The notes under the pieces are model-generated. The model was not told where the DNA came from. It ran no database searches and was given only the letters and a program-made list of their open reading frames with translations. The position numbers and the translations under genes were made by a program. DNA of 64,000 nt, from assembly GCA_900074885.1 (NCBI GenBank), contig FJUW01000062.1, positions 276,601 through 340,600 of the forward strand. Direction: 5' to 3'. This document shows, piece by piece, positions 1 to 12,204 of the stretch (its first letter is position 1; each line of letters opens with the position of its first letter). This DNA comes from Rhynchosporium graminicola (Eukaryota > Ascomycota > Leotiomycetes > Helotiales > Ploettnerulaceae).

Positions 1-3000
1 AATAAAACCTTTAGCTAAGTTATTAGTAATATACGCCTTAACGACTTTAAGTTCTTTAGCTAATATCTTATATAAGGGGGAGTATTTAAAGTTCTTCTTA
101 GCCCTTTCCTTAAGCTTAATTCGGTAATCGTATAAGCGATAAGGAGGGAGAATATCGCTAGCTTCCTTAGAAAAGATATATATTTACTAGCTATACTTAT
201 AAGAGATCTATAGTTCTAAATCTAATTCGCTTAAGCTAATAGTAAATTACTAAGCAGTTTTATAACGTTCCGTAAGGTCGATAGTTAAAGATACGATAGT
301 AGTATTACGTTACTAAACTACGATTCGGTTATTAAGAAGCTTATCTATCTCGTGAAAAGTAATAGAGAAAATCTTATTATTAGAAGACTTCTAGCGTTTA
401 TATAAGAGATAGAAGACTTAGCTACTAATCGTATAAATCTCTAGCGTAAGAGGCTCTAGAAGAGGTCTAAGCATATAAAGTAATCTTTATCGCTTCTGAA
501 ATATTATAGTAGCTATTTTTATACTTTAAGTAGCTTCTATTAAGTCGTAAGATAGTATTCCGAGTAACTATTAATCTATAGTATAAATTGCACGAGCGTA
601 GTCTTATACGTAAGTCTTTAATATAGAGACTTTTAATTAGAGTTAAAGTAGAGATTCACGCGGGATATAAATAATAATATCGCTAAATCGTACGTACTTC
701 AGCTATATATTAGTAGCTTCTCTAGAGTATAAAGACTTCTCTTTACTACTCTATTCTTATTCTTTAGGTAATAAACACTTAGGCTAATAATATCTATAAT
801 AAGTAGTATAAACGCAAGAGAAAAAGTAATAACTAATCAGAAGTAATAACAGAGGGTTAGTTACCTATAGAATACTCTCTAGGGGAGAGTTTTAGATGTT
901 TTTATAGCTATAAGTCTCCCTAGAAATACACTTCCGAGCTAGTAATAGTTATTTAATAATAGAGATAGAATTAATAATAGCTCGAATATTAATAAGAGAG
1001 TTAGCTACGCTTCGCTATTCCTCGTACGCTTCCCAGAACTAATTAAGGCGTTCGTTTTATTTATTAGCGTTATATTAGTAGCGCTAGTAAGTATAGTATT
1101 TACGTAAGTCCTTAATCTCGATCGGAGAGCTATAAACGTTACTAAGAGAAGTATATAGTAGCTAAATAATCTATTATTTAGAGGTATCTAAGAGTACTTA
1201 ATATTCCGAAAGCTAGGTCCTTCCGAGTATAATACTATAGTTTCCGAGAGTAGTAATAAGAAAGGGGGTAAATACCTGAACGCGATAATCTACTATTAAA
1301 TTAAGTATCGTATAGTAATTAATAGTACTACTATTAACGCTATTAAAGCTTTTAATAGGAATTACGTTTAGTAGAAAGTAAATTAAAAGTTTTAAGAAGA
1401 AAGAAAGGGATTTAAGAAAAGAACAATTAATAAAATAGTATTTATTAGCTCTAGAATCGAGAAGTGCGAGTAGCTTATACGAGAGTCTATTCTTAGTAAG
1501 AGTAGCACGTATAGTAAACGATTAACTACTAAGAAGCTTTATAAGATTAAGATATCGTATATCTTATATATTACTTAAGAAGGAGTTTTTCCTTAAGCGT
1601 AGTCTTTTACTAGTAGTTTAATATACTCCTAAGTATTATTATACGTTTCTTCGTCGTTATTATCTTCTAGCTCGCTATTAATATCGTTATTAGTATTAAT
1701 TATATTAATTCGATACGGAGTATTAGGTCGAGCTAATAATAAGTATAAATATAAAGTAAGCGTAAAGTAATAAGGAGTATTCGCTAGCGATTATATAAAA
1801 GGCGTATAATTTAATATAAAGTATAATACTTATTTACTAGTTAAAATAGTATTCTCGGGCGTAAGAAGACTAATTTGCAGATAAGAAGAGGAGTTAGTAC
1901 TATAGCGCTAGGAGGAGGTATTTATAGGGCGTTCCCGAGTCGCGCTAGCTTTAGCTGAAGACTCGGAATAGTAAGTCTTTTTAATAAATTAACATTAGTC
2001 TTTAGCTTATATAGCCTTAAAATATTCTTCTAGTATCCTTAACGTTAAGTACTATTAGAAGAGCTATTTCCGTAGCTATATAAGTAGCTTCTCCTATAAG
2101 TCTATTTTCAGAGTCGATTAATCATTTACTCTAGCTTTACGAGCTAGTATATGAAACTCGTAGTAGAATATCTAGAAAGTCTACTTATAATCTATCTTTA
2201 GCGTACAATAGCTAGCTCTTATAGTTTATTAGTCGTATAGATTAGATAAGAAGGAAATAAGTTAAGTAATTATATTAAGTAAATCGATTATATTACCTTT
2301 TTCGTTATATTCTAGTTCTAAGAATAAGAGTTCTAAGTAAGTTCTAGTTATTCCTTCTGTTTATTTAAATAACTAATCTTTATAATAATCTTCGTCGATA
2401 AAGTAGCTAGAGTAGCGCTAGAGGGCGTTACGTATCTATACTTCCTAGAGTTTTAGAAAGTAGTCGATTCTATTAGAGAGCTTATTTAGAAAGTTTAGTA
2501 TCTTCTCTATATATATAGTATATAATATTAACGATATTCCTCTAGTAGATTATTCTCGACGATAATTATTAAGCATAAGAGTAGCGTTATCTTCTTTAAT
2601 TAATAGTAATAGTATTATATACGATTAAATATTATTAAACGATATAAACTTAGTAGAGCGCTAGGTAATTAACTAGTATAGTTCTAGGAACTTATCCCGT
2701 AACTAGTATAGTTCTATAGATAAGTTAGCGTTTAATTATCTCTCCTCCGCGAGCTTCCTTTCTACCTCTTATAGCTAGTAAGCGCAGTCTTCCTATAAGT
2801 TACTTATAGTTACTATTAATATAAGGATATTATTAGGAAAGTTTAGTAACTTAGTAAGTTTATTAATTATAATAGGAGTTAAGGAGCTTAACTCAGATAA
2901 GGTATTATCGTAAGTACTCTTTACTATAGAGAGAGGTAAGTTATAGTAAGTATTACAAGTCGCCGAAGAATAGAAGGTAAAAGGAGTTAGAGAACTAGTA

Positions 3001-3175
3001 GTCGATTTATCGGACTTAAGTTACTTCGGTTTAGGTGCTATTCTTTAAGTTTATACTTAGTATAAGCCTTCTCTATATAGCGTAGTCTCCTGCGTTTAGT
3101 AGCTCTAGGCATAGAGGTATAATATGAATAGATATTTACTATCTTCTTAGACGTAAGTAAAAGAGTTATAGATAA
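1..3175 (-). mobile_element. Ty3/Gypsy copy A, internal region, RIP-degraded, cut by window start
   Basis: Read on the minus strand, this stretch follows directly from the LTR at 3176-3410 and aligns with copy B (3411 onward) through the gag-like part. It then continues into sequence that looks like the start of reverse transcriptase, near positions 130-1. It is saturated with TA dinucleotides and stops in every frame, as expected from C-to-T RIP on both strands. No open frame survives, so it is inactive. It is truncated by the left edge of the window. Family assignment to Gypsy rests on the integrase of copy B and on the shared gag region. Confidence 0.8.
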
Positions 3176-3410
3176 TATAACGCTTACTCTAGAAAGGTCT
3201 TAAAACTACCTAAGTAATAAGACCTTATATTACTATGAATATGAAGTAGTAAGAATTACTTAAGAATCTATAACTAAGGAGTGAAGAAGTAGAGAGAGAA
3301 TAGAAGTATATATATAAAAAGGGGCCCCTATACTCTACTCGTGTAATCTCGCTTAGCAGTAAGTGTTTCTACCAATAGGGAGAGACCTCCAAACCTGACC
3401 AGTCGTCACA
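3176..3410 (-). repeat. 5' LTR of Gypsy copy A (minus orientation)
   Basis: This 235-bp block is an inverted copy of the LTR at 8103-8337, which is also 235 bp. The ends fit a TGTGACG...CGTCACA terminal inverted repeat; the RIP-mutated end reads TATAACG at 3176. The sequence outside the right end belongs to copy B, so the right boundary at 3410/3411 is a junction between two elements of the same family. Confidence 0.85.
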
Positions 3411-6400
3411 CCTCTACTTCTTATTCCTCGGCGACTCGTAATACTCGCTATAACCTACCTCTCTCTATAGTAAAGAGTACTCGCGATAACGCCTCGTCCG
3501 AGTTAAGCTCCTTAACTCCTACTATAATTAACGAACTTACCGAGTCGCTAAACCTCTCTAATAATACCCTTATATTAATAGTAACTATAAGTAACTTATA
3601 AGAAGACCGCGCTTACTAGCTATAAGAAGTAGAAAGGAAGCTCGCGGAAGAGAGATAATTAAATATCGACTTATCTATAGAACTATATTAGTTACGAGAC
3701 GAGTTCCTAGAACTACGCTAATTAACTACTTAGCACTCTACTAAGTCTATATCGTTTAATAATATTTAATCGCGTATAATACTACTACTATTAATTAAAG
3801 AAGATAACGCTACTCTTACGCCTAATAATTATTATCGAGAATAATCTACTAGAGGAATATTATTAATATTATATACTACGCGTATAGAGAAGATACTAAA
3901 CCTTCTAAATAAGCTCTCTAATAGAATCGACTACTCTCTAAAACTCTAGGAAGTATAGATACGTAACGCCCTCTAGCGCTACTCTAGCTACTTTATCGAT
4001 AAAGATTACTATAAAGATTAGTTACTTAACTAAATAGAAAGAATAGCTAGAACTTACCTAGAACCCTTATTCTTAGAACTAGAATATAATAAAGAAAATA
4101 GTATAACTAATTCACTTGATATAATTACTTAACTTATCTCTTTCTTATCTAATCTATATAACTAATAAACTATAAGAGCTAGCTATTTCGCGCTAAAGAT
4201 AGATTATAAGTAGACTTTCTAGATATTCTACTATAAGTTTCGTACGCTAGCTCGTAAAGCTAGAGTAAATAATTAATCAACTCTGAAAATAGACTTATAA
4301 GAGAAGCTACCTATATAGCTACGGACATAGCTCTTCTAATAGTACCGAACGTTAAGGACACTAGAAGAATATATTAAGGCTATATAAGCTAAAGACTAAG
4401 GTTAATTTATTAAAAAGACTTATTATTCCGAGTCTTCGGCTAAAGCTAGCGCGATTCGGGAACGCCCTATAAATACCTCCTCATAGCGCTATAGTACTAA
4501 CTCCTCTTCTTATCTGTAAATTAGTCTTCCTACGCCTAAGAACACTAATATAACTAGTAAATAAGTACTATACTCTATACGAAATAATACGCCTCGTATA
4601 TAATCGCTAGCGAATACTCCTTATTACTTTACGCTTACCTTATACTTACGCTTATCGTCAGCTCGACCTAATACTCCGTATCGAATTAATATAATTAATA
4701 CTAATAATAACGTTAATAGTAAGTCAGAAGATAATAATAACGAAGAAACGTATAATAACGCCTAAGAGTATATTAAACCGCTAGTAAAAGACTACACTTA
4801 GGGAAAGACTCCTTCCTAGGTAATATACGAGATATACGATATCTTAACCTTACGAAGCTTCTTAGTAGTTAATTATTTACTATACGTATTACTCTTACTA
4901 AGAATAGACTCTCGTATAAGCTACTCGTACTTCTCGATTCTAGAGCTAATAAATACTATTTTATTAATTATTCTTTTCTTAAATCTCTTTCCTTCTTCTT
5001 AAAACATTTAATTCACTCTCTACTAAATGTAATTCCTATTAAAGGCTTTAATAGTATTAATAGTAGTACTATCAGTTACTATACGATACTTAATTTAATA
5101 ATAGATCGTCGTATTTAGGTATTTACCCCCTTTCTTATTATTACTCTCGGAAACTATAGTATTATACTCGGAAGGACTTAGCTTTCGGAATATTAAGTAC
5201 TCTTAGATACCTTTAAATAATAGATTATTTAGCTACTATATACTCCTTCTAGTAACGTTTATAGCTTTCCGATCGAGATTAAGGACTTATATAAATACTA
5301 TACCTACTAGCGCTACTAATACGATACTAACGAATGAAACGAACGCCTTAATTAGTTCTAAGAAGCGTATAAGGAATAGCGAAGTATAGCTAACTCTCTT
5401 ATTAATATTCGAGCTATTATTAACTCTATCTCTATTATTAAACGACTATTACTAGCTCGGAAGCGCACTTCAAGGGAGACTTATAGCTATAAAAACATCT
5501 AAAACTCTCCTCTAGAGAGTATTCTATAGGTAACTAACCCTTTATTACTACTGCCGATTAGTTAAGACTATTTCTCTAGCGTTTATACTACTTATTATAG
5601 ATATAATAAGCCTAAGTGTTTATTATTTAAAGAATAAGAATAGAGTAATAAAGAGAAGTCTTTATACTCTAGAGAAGCTACTAATATACNTTAGATTTAT
5701 TATCTCTACTTCTAGGATCGAGGTAGACTCTAAGAAGGTTAATATTATATAATCTTAGAATTACCCGACTATAGTTAAGGGCGTATAATCGTTCTTAAGC
5801 TTTTATAACTTCTACTAACGATTTATTAAGAACTACGGAATTATCGTAAAACCTCTTATATAACTTACTAAAAATAATATATTATTTCGTTTCGCTAGGG
5901 AGTATAAAGATACCTTTGATTACCTAAAGCACGCTCTCACTTCGGCACTACTCCTCTACTACTATTAGTAATATCTACCTTATATAATCGAAATAGACGC
6001 TAGTAATAGAGTAATAGCAGGTATACTATTATAATAGCACGACGAAGACTAGTTCCTAGTAGCTTACTTCTCTAAGACTATATTACTTACCGAGCTTAAT
6101 TACGCTATCTATAATAAGGAAATACTCGCAATTATATAATCTTTTAATAACTAGAGATCTAAGCTCGTAAGCGTACTATATCTAGATCCGCGTTATTACT
6201 AATTATAAAGCTCTTAAGTACTTTATAACTTTTAAATAGCTAAACGTATAATAAGCCTAATAAGCTAAGCTACTTATAGATTATAACTTTATAATTACCT
6301 ATCGACCTAGGAAGTATAATCTACTCGCTAACGCTCTCTCTCGTAGAATAGATAAATTAGACGATTAGAATAACGCTAAAAGAACTTAGCGTTTATAGTA

Positions 6401-8102
6401 GCTACTACGTAAAGACTAAATCGATCTAGTACTACTTATAAGTAACCTCCGGAATAGCTCCGACTCTATAGATAACTTTAAGCTTATTAACGCTTTAGAA
6501 GTCGCTAACCTATCGCTAGTCTTTTCTATAATATAGTAAGTACTTAAAACTAATCGTACTACGCTATTACTCTAAGCTTTACGGAAATAAGCTCTCTCCG
6601 CTACTCTTAGAAAACTAACTATAGAAAAAGATCTTCTACTCTATAAAGGAAGACTAATTATACTTAACGTTTCATACCTTTATATACTACTTATACGCGA
6701 AATATACGACTAATTAGAGACTACTTATCTAAGTGCAAAGAAGACCTTATAACTACTAGTATTATAATACTAGTAGTATAGAATCGCTTTAATTATTAAC
6801 TAGTACTACTATAACTATTATACTTACTAACGAATTCAGGTACTACGCGATAAGAAACCGGGCCTCTTCTAACCTCTACTTATACTATCATGTCTATAGG
6901 AGTATATTATAATTAACTACTATAGCTTTAACTGCAATAAATATAGCTACGATAATATTCTTATATTTATCGACTATTTTAGTAAATAAGCAATTAGTAT
7001 TCTATACCGAAAGACCTCTAATACGCGCGACCTTATAAAGCTTTACTTATACTATATATACTACTATTTCGGAGCTTTATTAATAATTACCTCTAATAGA
7101 GAGCTTTAATTCGTTTCCTATTTTTAGACTATAGTTATTATAATTCTTAGTACTAAAAGATAACTTTCTATAGTAGACTACTTATAAACAGATAGCTAAA
7201 TAGAGATCTATAACTAATATCTCTAATATAGATTATGACTTTTTATCTCTTACTATTAAGACGACTAGTCGGAATTCTTACCTATTATAGACTATGCCTA
7301 GATAACTCTCCCTTACGAATCCCTTAGAGGTCTCTTACCTTTTGAAGTTATTTATAGATATATACCCCGCGTTAATTAGAATTAGAAAGACCTACTTAAC
7401 TCTATTATACCTACTAATAAGTTAAATACTTAGTAAGCTCTAGATTACGCTAATTATCTACGTGACACTTAGACTACCGCTTAATTAAGCCTCTAATATA
7501 TATAAGCTAAGATATCCTAATCCTATAATCGCTTATACTATAAAGTCGACTTTACTATAAACGACCTTATCTAGCTAGATATACGCTACTTTATAAGTAC
7601 TCGACCTAATAAAAAACTCGACTTCCTAACTAATAGACCCTTCTATATAATTAAAAAGGTCAGAAGCTCTTATTATCTAGAGCTCCCTACTAGTATAAAA
7701 GTATATAACGTATTCCTTACTACTAAGTTACGAAAGTATCTAAACGACCTCTTACTAGGATAAACCTTACTACTACTACTACCTATTAATATCACTAGTA
7801 ACGATAAATAAGAGATCGAAGATATACTTACGTGCCGTAAGTAGCGCAGTAGCTTCTTATACCGAGTTTCCTAGTTAAATCAAGACGTCGATCTCATATA
7901 GTACGACGCTATAGACATTAAATACGCTCCCGCTAAGCTATAATAATTCCACTTTAATAACTTAATATAAGCTAGACCTCCTACTAGACTACTTAATTAG
8001 CTAAAAGCTTTCTATAATAGAATTAATAATTACGACTACCTTAATAGTAATAAAGAAATAGACTAACGCTCGAGGGCGAGCTTTTTTCGGAGGGGGGAGT
8101 AA
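3411..8102 (+). mobile_element. Ty3/Gypsy copy B, internal region, 5'-truncated, RIP-degraded
   Basis: Plus-strand conceptual translation, ignoring stops, gives a gag-like start (about 3420-4600), an RT/RNase H part after 5690, and an integrase core (about 6890-7380) with a recognisable FIDYFSK-like block and a later YESLRG-PFEV block. A chromodomain-like tail follows near 7860-8050. A purine-rich polypurine tract (ggaggggggag) lies just before the 3' LTR. The 5' LTR and leader are missing here and are replaced by copy A's LTR. Stops occur every few codons in all frames, so it encodes nothing. Confidence 0.8.
5690..5690. other. Single N: collapsed assembly gap inside copy B
   Basis: The only ambiguous base in the window. 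Before it the sequence matches copy A near positions 690-700 (minus). Directly after it the translation is already at the end of reverse transcriptase (LGLI..IEVD-like). Copy A shows several hundred bases of pol between these points, so protease and most of RT are absent from B at this base. One N therefore stands for a missing stretch of unknown length. Confidence 0.75.
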
Positions 8103-8337
8103 TATAACAACTAGTCAGGTTTAGAGGTTTCTCCCTATTAGTAGAAATACTTACTACTAAGCGAGATTATACGAGTAGAATTTAGGGGCCCCTTTTTATA
8201 TATATACTCCCCTTCTCCCTCTACTTCTTCACTCCTTAGTTATAGATTCTTAAGTGATTCTTACTACTTCATATTCATAGTAATATGAGATCTTATTACT
8301 CAGGTAGTTTTAAGACCTTTCTAGAGCAAGCGTCACA
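8103..8337 (+). repeat. 3' LTR of Gypsy copy B
   Basis: 235 bp, inverted relative to 3176-3410. It begins with TATAACAACTAGTCAGG, the RIP form of TGTGACGACTGGTCAGG seen inverted at 3394-3410, and ends CGTCACA. A polypurine tract lies immediately upstream. Differences between the two LTRs are mostly transitions of the RIP type. Confidence 0.85.
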
Positions 8338-9560
8338 CTTCAGCTATTAGATATAGGCGTTTTTCGGCCTTAGAAGCACTACTACTCTTAAGCTATTAAC
8401 TCAGCTTTACAGAACTTAGATATTACTTATTTAATTACTTCTTTATTTAGAGACCTTACTAGTATTCGATAGAAAACTATATAACGTTATATAATTCAGA
8501 ACGCTTTTAAGAATACTAGAATATAGCCTCTTAGCTATAAAGCTAGATTAAAGAGAATAAGATCGTTTAGAAAGCAGAAGTCAATTGAAGAGCTAGAGTT
8601 ACCTTTACTACTACTTTCTATATTAGTAGATAGAGTGATCTCTATTGTAACTATAGTAGAGTCGTTTATTAGAAGAGATCTAACTTACTTATCTAACGAT
8701 TCAAGAGAGATCTTCTAAAGCTCGATTAAGGAGGCTATAGTTTAACTCTATAAGGCTTTAATTACTTCTACTGATAATACTATACTTTAATAGAAGCTAT
8801 AGTTAAGTGCCTAAGAGAAGAAGACCTCTCGACGATCGACTAAGTAATTAAAGTCAATTAGAGGTACTATAGTAAGTATAGCTGATCTACGACTTCAAAT
8901 TCAAGCTAAAGCTGAAGCTAAAAAGACAGAAAATCGCTAGAGAGCTGATCGAGTACTTTCTTATACTATTAGAAAGTATAAGAAGTCTTTATTAAAAGCA
9001 GGAGTTCAAGTATAGAAGATAAATAAAGCTAGGAAGCTTAAATTATAAGAGTTACAGAAGAGAGGAGAGGTAGTAATACCTGATTCAGAGCTCTATCGAC
9101 TAGAAAGAGAGCTTAATAAATAGCCTATAGTTGCTAAAACTATACTTTCTACTAAAGAAAGCTATCCTGATCTACTAGCTTCTAAGCTATAGTTTAAAGT
9201 AGATATTTTCGGTGATAGCGATCAAGATCAAGATATATAGATATTATATAAGCCTAGTAGAGCTATATAAGAGAAAGAGCTAGAGCATAATCGATATTTG
9301 GAATCATCGCTATTAGTAGCACTTATAGTAGAAAGCTCTAAGAGTAAAGATAATAGAGATTAATTTTGTACTAGAAAAGATTATATATTATTAATAAATT
9401 AGAGTAGTTATTTATTATTGAAATTAGAAGAATTTTAGTAGGGAAAGCACCTAAAATACTTTACTAACATAATACCGAGAGCGAGGCGTTTACATATGCG
9501 AGGCATTTGCATATCCCGACAGTAAGCGAGTCCCGAGCGAAACTGTCGGGGAACCGGCTA
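8338..9560 (+). mobile_element. Degenerate DNA transposon remnant (Fot1/pogo-like tail suspected)
   Basis: After the LTR, a less badly mutated stretch (about 8450-9360) translates, ignoring stops, into a basic, Lys/Gln-rich coiled-coil-like C-terminal segment. It resembles the tails of fungal pogo/Fot1 transposases. It ends with two 17-bp tandem repeats (9481-9497 and 9498-9514) and a perfect 9-bp stem (9515-9523 with 9542-9550, CCCGACAGT/ACTGTCGGG), which could be part of a terminal repeat. The 5' part is absent, suggesting that copy B inserted into it. The family call is tentative. Confidence 0.45.
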
Positions 9561-9672
9561 GTAATCCATTGATAAGGCATACAGGTAGGTAGGTACCGGT
9601 AGCCTATGAGAAACTTTACAAGGAAAAGGAGTAGAAAAAACTACAAAAGATAGCACAGCTAAAACAAAAGTC

Positions 9673-9760
9673 TAGTCTTATCCGGGGTCGAACCGGAGAC
9701 CTGTTGCGATCTTTGCTGGGGCATGTAAAGCAAACGTGATAACCACTACACCATAAGACT
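9673..9760 (-). tRNA. tRNA-Val (anticodon TAC) with a 15-nt intron
   Basis: On the minus strand the acceptor stem AGTCTTA pairs with TAAGACT, the D arm contains TAGTGGTTA, the anticodon stem TTTGC pairs with GCAA(C), and the T arm TCCGG-TTCGACC-CCGGA is perfect. The anticodon loop reads TT-TAC-A, giving valine. An intron of about 15 nt follows position 37, where nuclear tRNA introns lie; removing it leaves a 73-nt tRNA with a 5-nt variable loop. Oligo-T runs on the minus strand just downstream (9669-9666, 9664-9661) suit Pol III termination. Confidence 0.9.
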
Positions 9761-10521
9761 GGAACTGTGGAATGTCGAGTGCTTAATCAAAAATATGAAA
9801 TACTACGTGCTCAGCCCCATTTATTTTAGTGCTACCCGCACGAGATTCCGGGTGCTTTTGACTCACTCTACTTTTCAACACCTTTGATGCCATTACCTTT
9901 GTCACGGCTCCCTCTGTTGCGGCTTTCCTTTAATCTTTTAGGGTCGCTTCTTGTTAATTGAGTTCTCCCTAGTCGTGGCTTTTCCTTTCTTGCATTAATC
10001 AGTTCGCTCGCTCAGATTGGCGTGAGCCGACCACAACCAGCAAGGAGTAACAACATGTAATACGACCATCTCCTCGCTGCCTGCTTTTCATCACTAAGAC
10101 TGAATCTACGTCTCCAACCAATAGAACTCTAGTTTCTCATTTCGGGTTTCTCGTCCTTTTCCCGAACACTGAGGCTTCAATTTGACTGCTCGTACGGTAG
10201 GTTCTTCATCAAAAGCTCCAAGTCCATACCCGAAGCCAGCTAAGCCAAGCCTAACACAAAGCGCCAAGCCAACAGTGGGCCGGCGCCTTTCACATCTCAT
10301 TGGTTTACAAGTTCGCGCGTTGTTTTAGGTGTAACTTTGTTCATACCCAATACTTAAACAAGTACTCAAGACATCCGCTACATCGGGTGTTGCCTCTTTC
10401 ACTGTCTCTTCATTGCTAGAGCGCTTGGATTGTATCGCATCGATCGTCCTCAAATAATCCCAAGCCTCCTACAGTAACCCTAAAATAGTAATCGTGCGTC
10501 CAGCTTGCAGCGACAATCACC

Positions 10522-12204
10522 ATGAGCCATTCCAACGGCCATTCTCGCAACCGCGAGAATTCCGGATCAGCAACCGAGACACAAGCACTCCTAGCCAACT
10601 TCCTCCCTCAGGGCATTCATCCCGATGGCGAGAGCGGCCGTCGTGGCTTCAACCCGCGGCATTTCTTCCATGTCCTATGGCGGAGTTCAAACCAGGTGTC
10701 AATGGCAGTGAATCTGCTTTGGCCATTTAGTTTACTTGCAATCATCCTGAATTTTGCGACTCCCCATCTCGACCTCTGGGTTTTTGCTATCAGTTACATT
10801 GGGATGATTCCCGCCGCCAATCTACTTGGCTTTGCTGGTCAGGAATTTGCGAGGAAGATGCCCAAGGTGTCTGGAATTCTTATTGAGACTACTTTTGTAT
10901 GTCTTTTGGCTCCCGAGTTTCGCATTCAGAGTGACTAAGCTAACTTATCCAAGGGTTCAATAGTTGAAATTGTTCTTTTCCTGATACTAATCATCAAGCA
11001 CAAAGTCGGTTCCGATGATCACGCAGCTGAGCATGGCAATCTCATTCCAATCATACAAGCGGCAATTCTTGGCTCTATCCTGACAAACTTATTGCTTTGC
11101 TTGGGTTTGTGCTTTGTCGTGGGTGGCATTCGACAGCAAGTACAGACTTTTCATGCTGCTGTCAGCGAAGTCGGCAATGGTCTTTTGCTCATTGCTGGTT
11201 TTGGTCTGCTGATTCCGAGTGCATTTTATTCGGCGCTGAAAGGATCGGCAATTCCTCATGCGGCGCCTCATCCTCGTCATAGCTTCACGGATAAGAAGTT
11301 AGAGCACGACATACTTGGAATTAGTCGAGTCACATCCATTCTACTGATCATCGCTTTTGGCATGTGAGTACATAGTTCACTGGTGTGCCTTACGAAAATA
11401 TTGATGGTTTCAGGTATATCTGGTATAATGCGCGAACGAATCACAGTATCTTCGACGAAGTTTTGGAGCAAGATGAACATAATGACCTCGACCACCATGA
11501 AGATGGTACGTTTCTCCTCCGATCTTTTCTCTGGGGAATGGAAGGCTTCAAATCTAGTTCTTGCAATTTTATAGCAGTCTGCAATATGTAAATGCAGTGT
11601 AGTCGTGCCTAATATAGCTGACATTGCCACAGTGGCGAAACCTAAGTTTACGTTGACAGAATGCGCAGTCGCTATCACCGGCTCCGTAGTACTCGTTACA
11701 GTACTGGCAGTATTCCTGGTCAATCGGATAGAAGACGTGGTCGAGGCTGGTATCCCGGATCAATTCCTGGGTCTAATACTTCTTCCTCTTGTTGAAAAAG
11801 CTGCAGAGCATCTGACAGCCATCGATGAGGCTTGGGATGGCCAGATGAACTTTGCTCTTTACCATTGCTTAGGCCCGTCCATCCAAACTGCTCTTTTTAA
11901 CGCTCCACTAGTCGTTCTTGTAGGTTGGGTGATTGGCAAGCCCATGGACCTTAACTTCGAGATTTTTATGATTGTTTTGCTGGTCTTATCTATTATAGTC
12001 GTTGGGAATTTTCTGAGAGATGGAGAATCCAACGCTCTCGAAGGTGGTTTGTTGGTGGTAAGTCGGTTTTGAACTTGTGGCTATGAAGCTTGCTGATTCC
12101 GGCAGATCGTTTACTGCATCATTGGCACCACTGCTTGGTATTATCCAGATCCGGATGTCGCAACGTCAAATGGGTTGGCTTTGGCCAGCGGGTTGTATAA
12201 GTGA
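10522..12204 (+). CDS. CAX/VCX1-type cation:proton antiporter, altered signature motifs
   Basis: Five exons (10522-10896, 10954-11363, 11414-11505, 11633-12057, 12106-12204) with consistent phases give a 466-aa multispanning membrane protein. Order: hydrophilic N-terminus (1-60), first exchanger repeat (about 65-280), an acidic His-rich loop ending EDEHNDLDHHED-like, and a second repeat (about 300-460). It aligns in flavour with vacuolar Ca2+/H+ exchangers (SYIGMIPAANLLGFA; LLPLVEKAAEHLTA). The family's GNxxE motifs are changed: GSIVE (126-130) and EKAAE (347-351), so both asparagines are lost although the glutamates remain. Substrate may therefore not be Ca2+. The ATG has a good context (CACCATGA). 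It is probably a vacuolar or ER ion exchanger. Confidence 0.88.
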
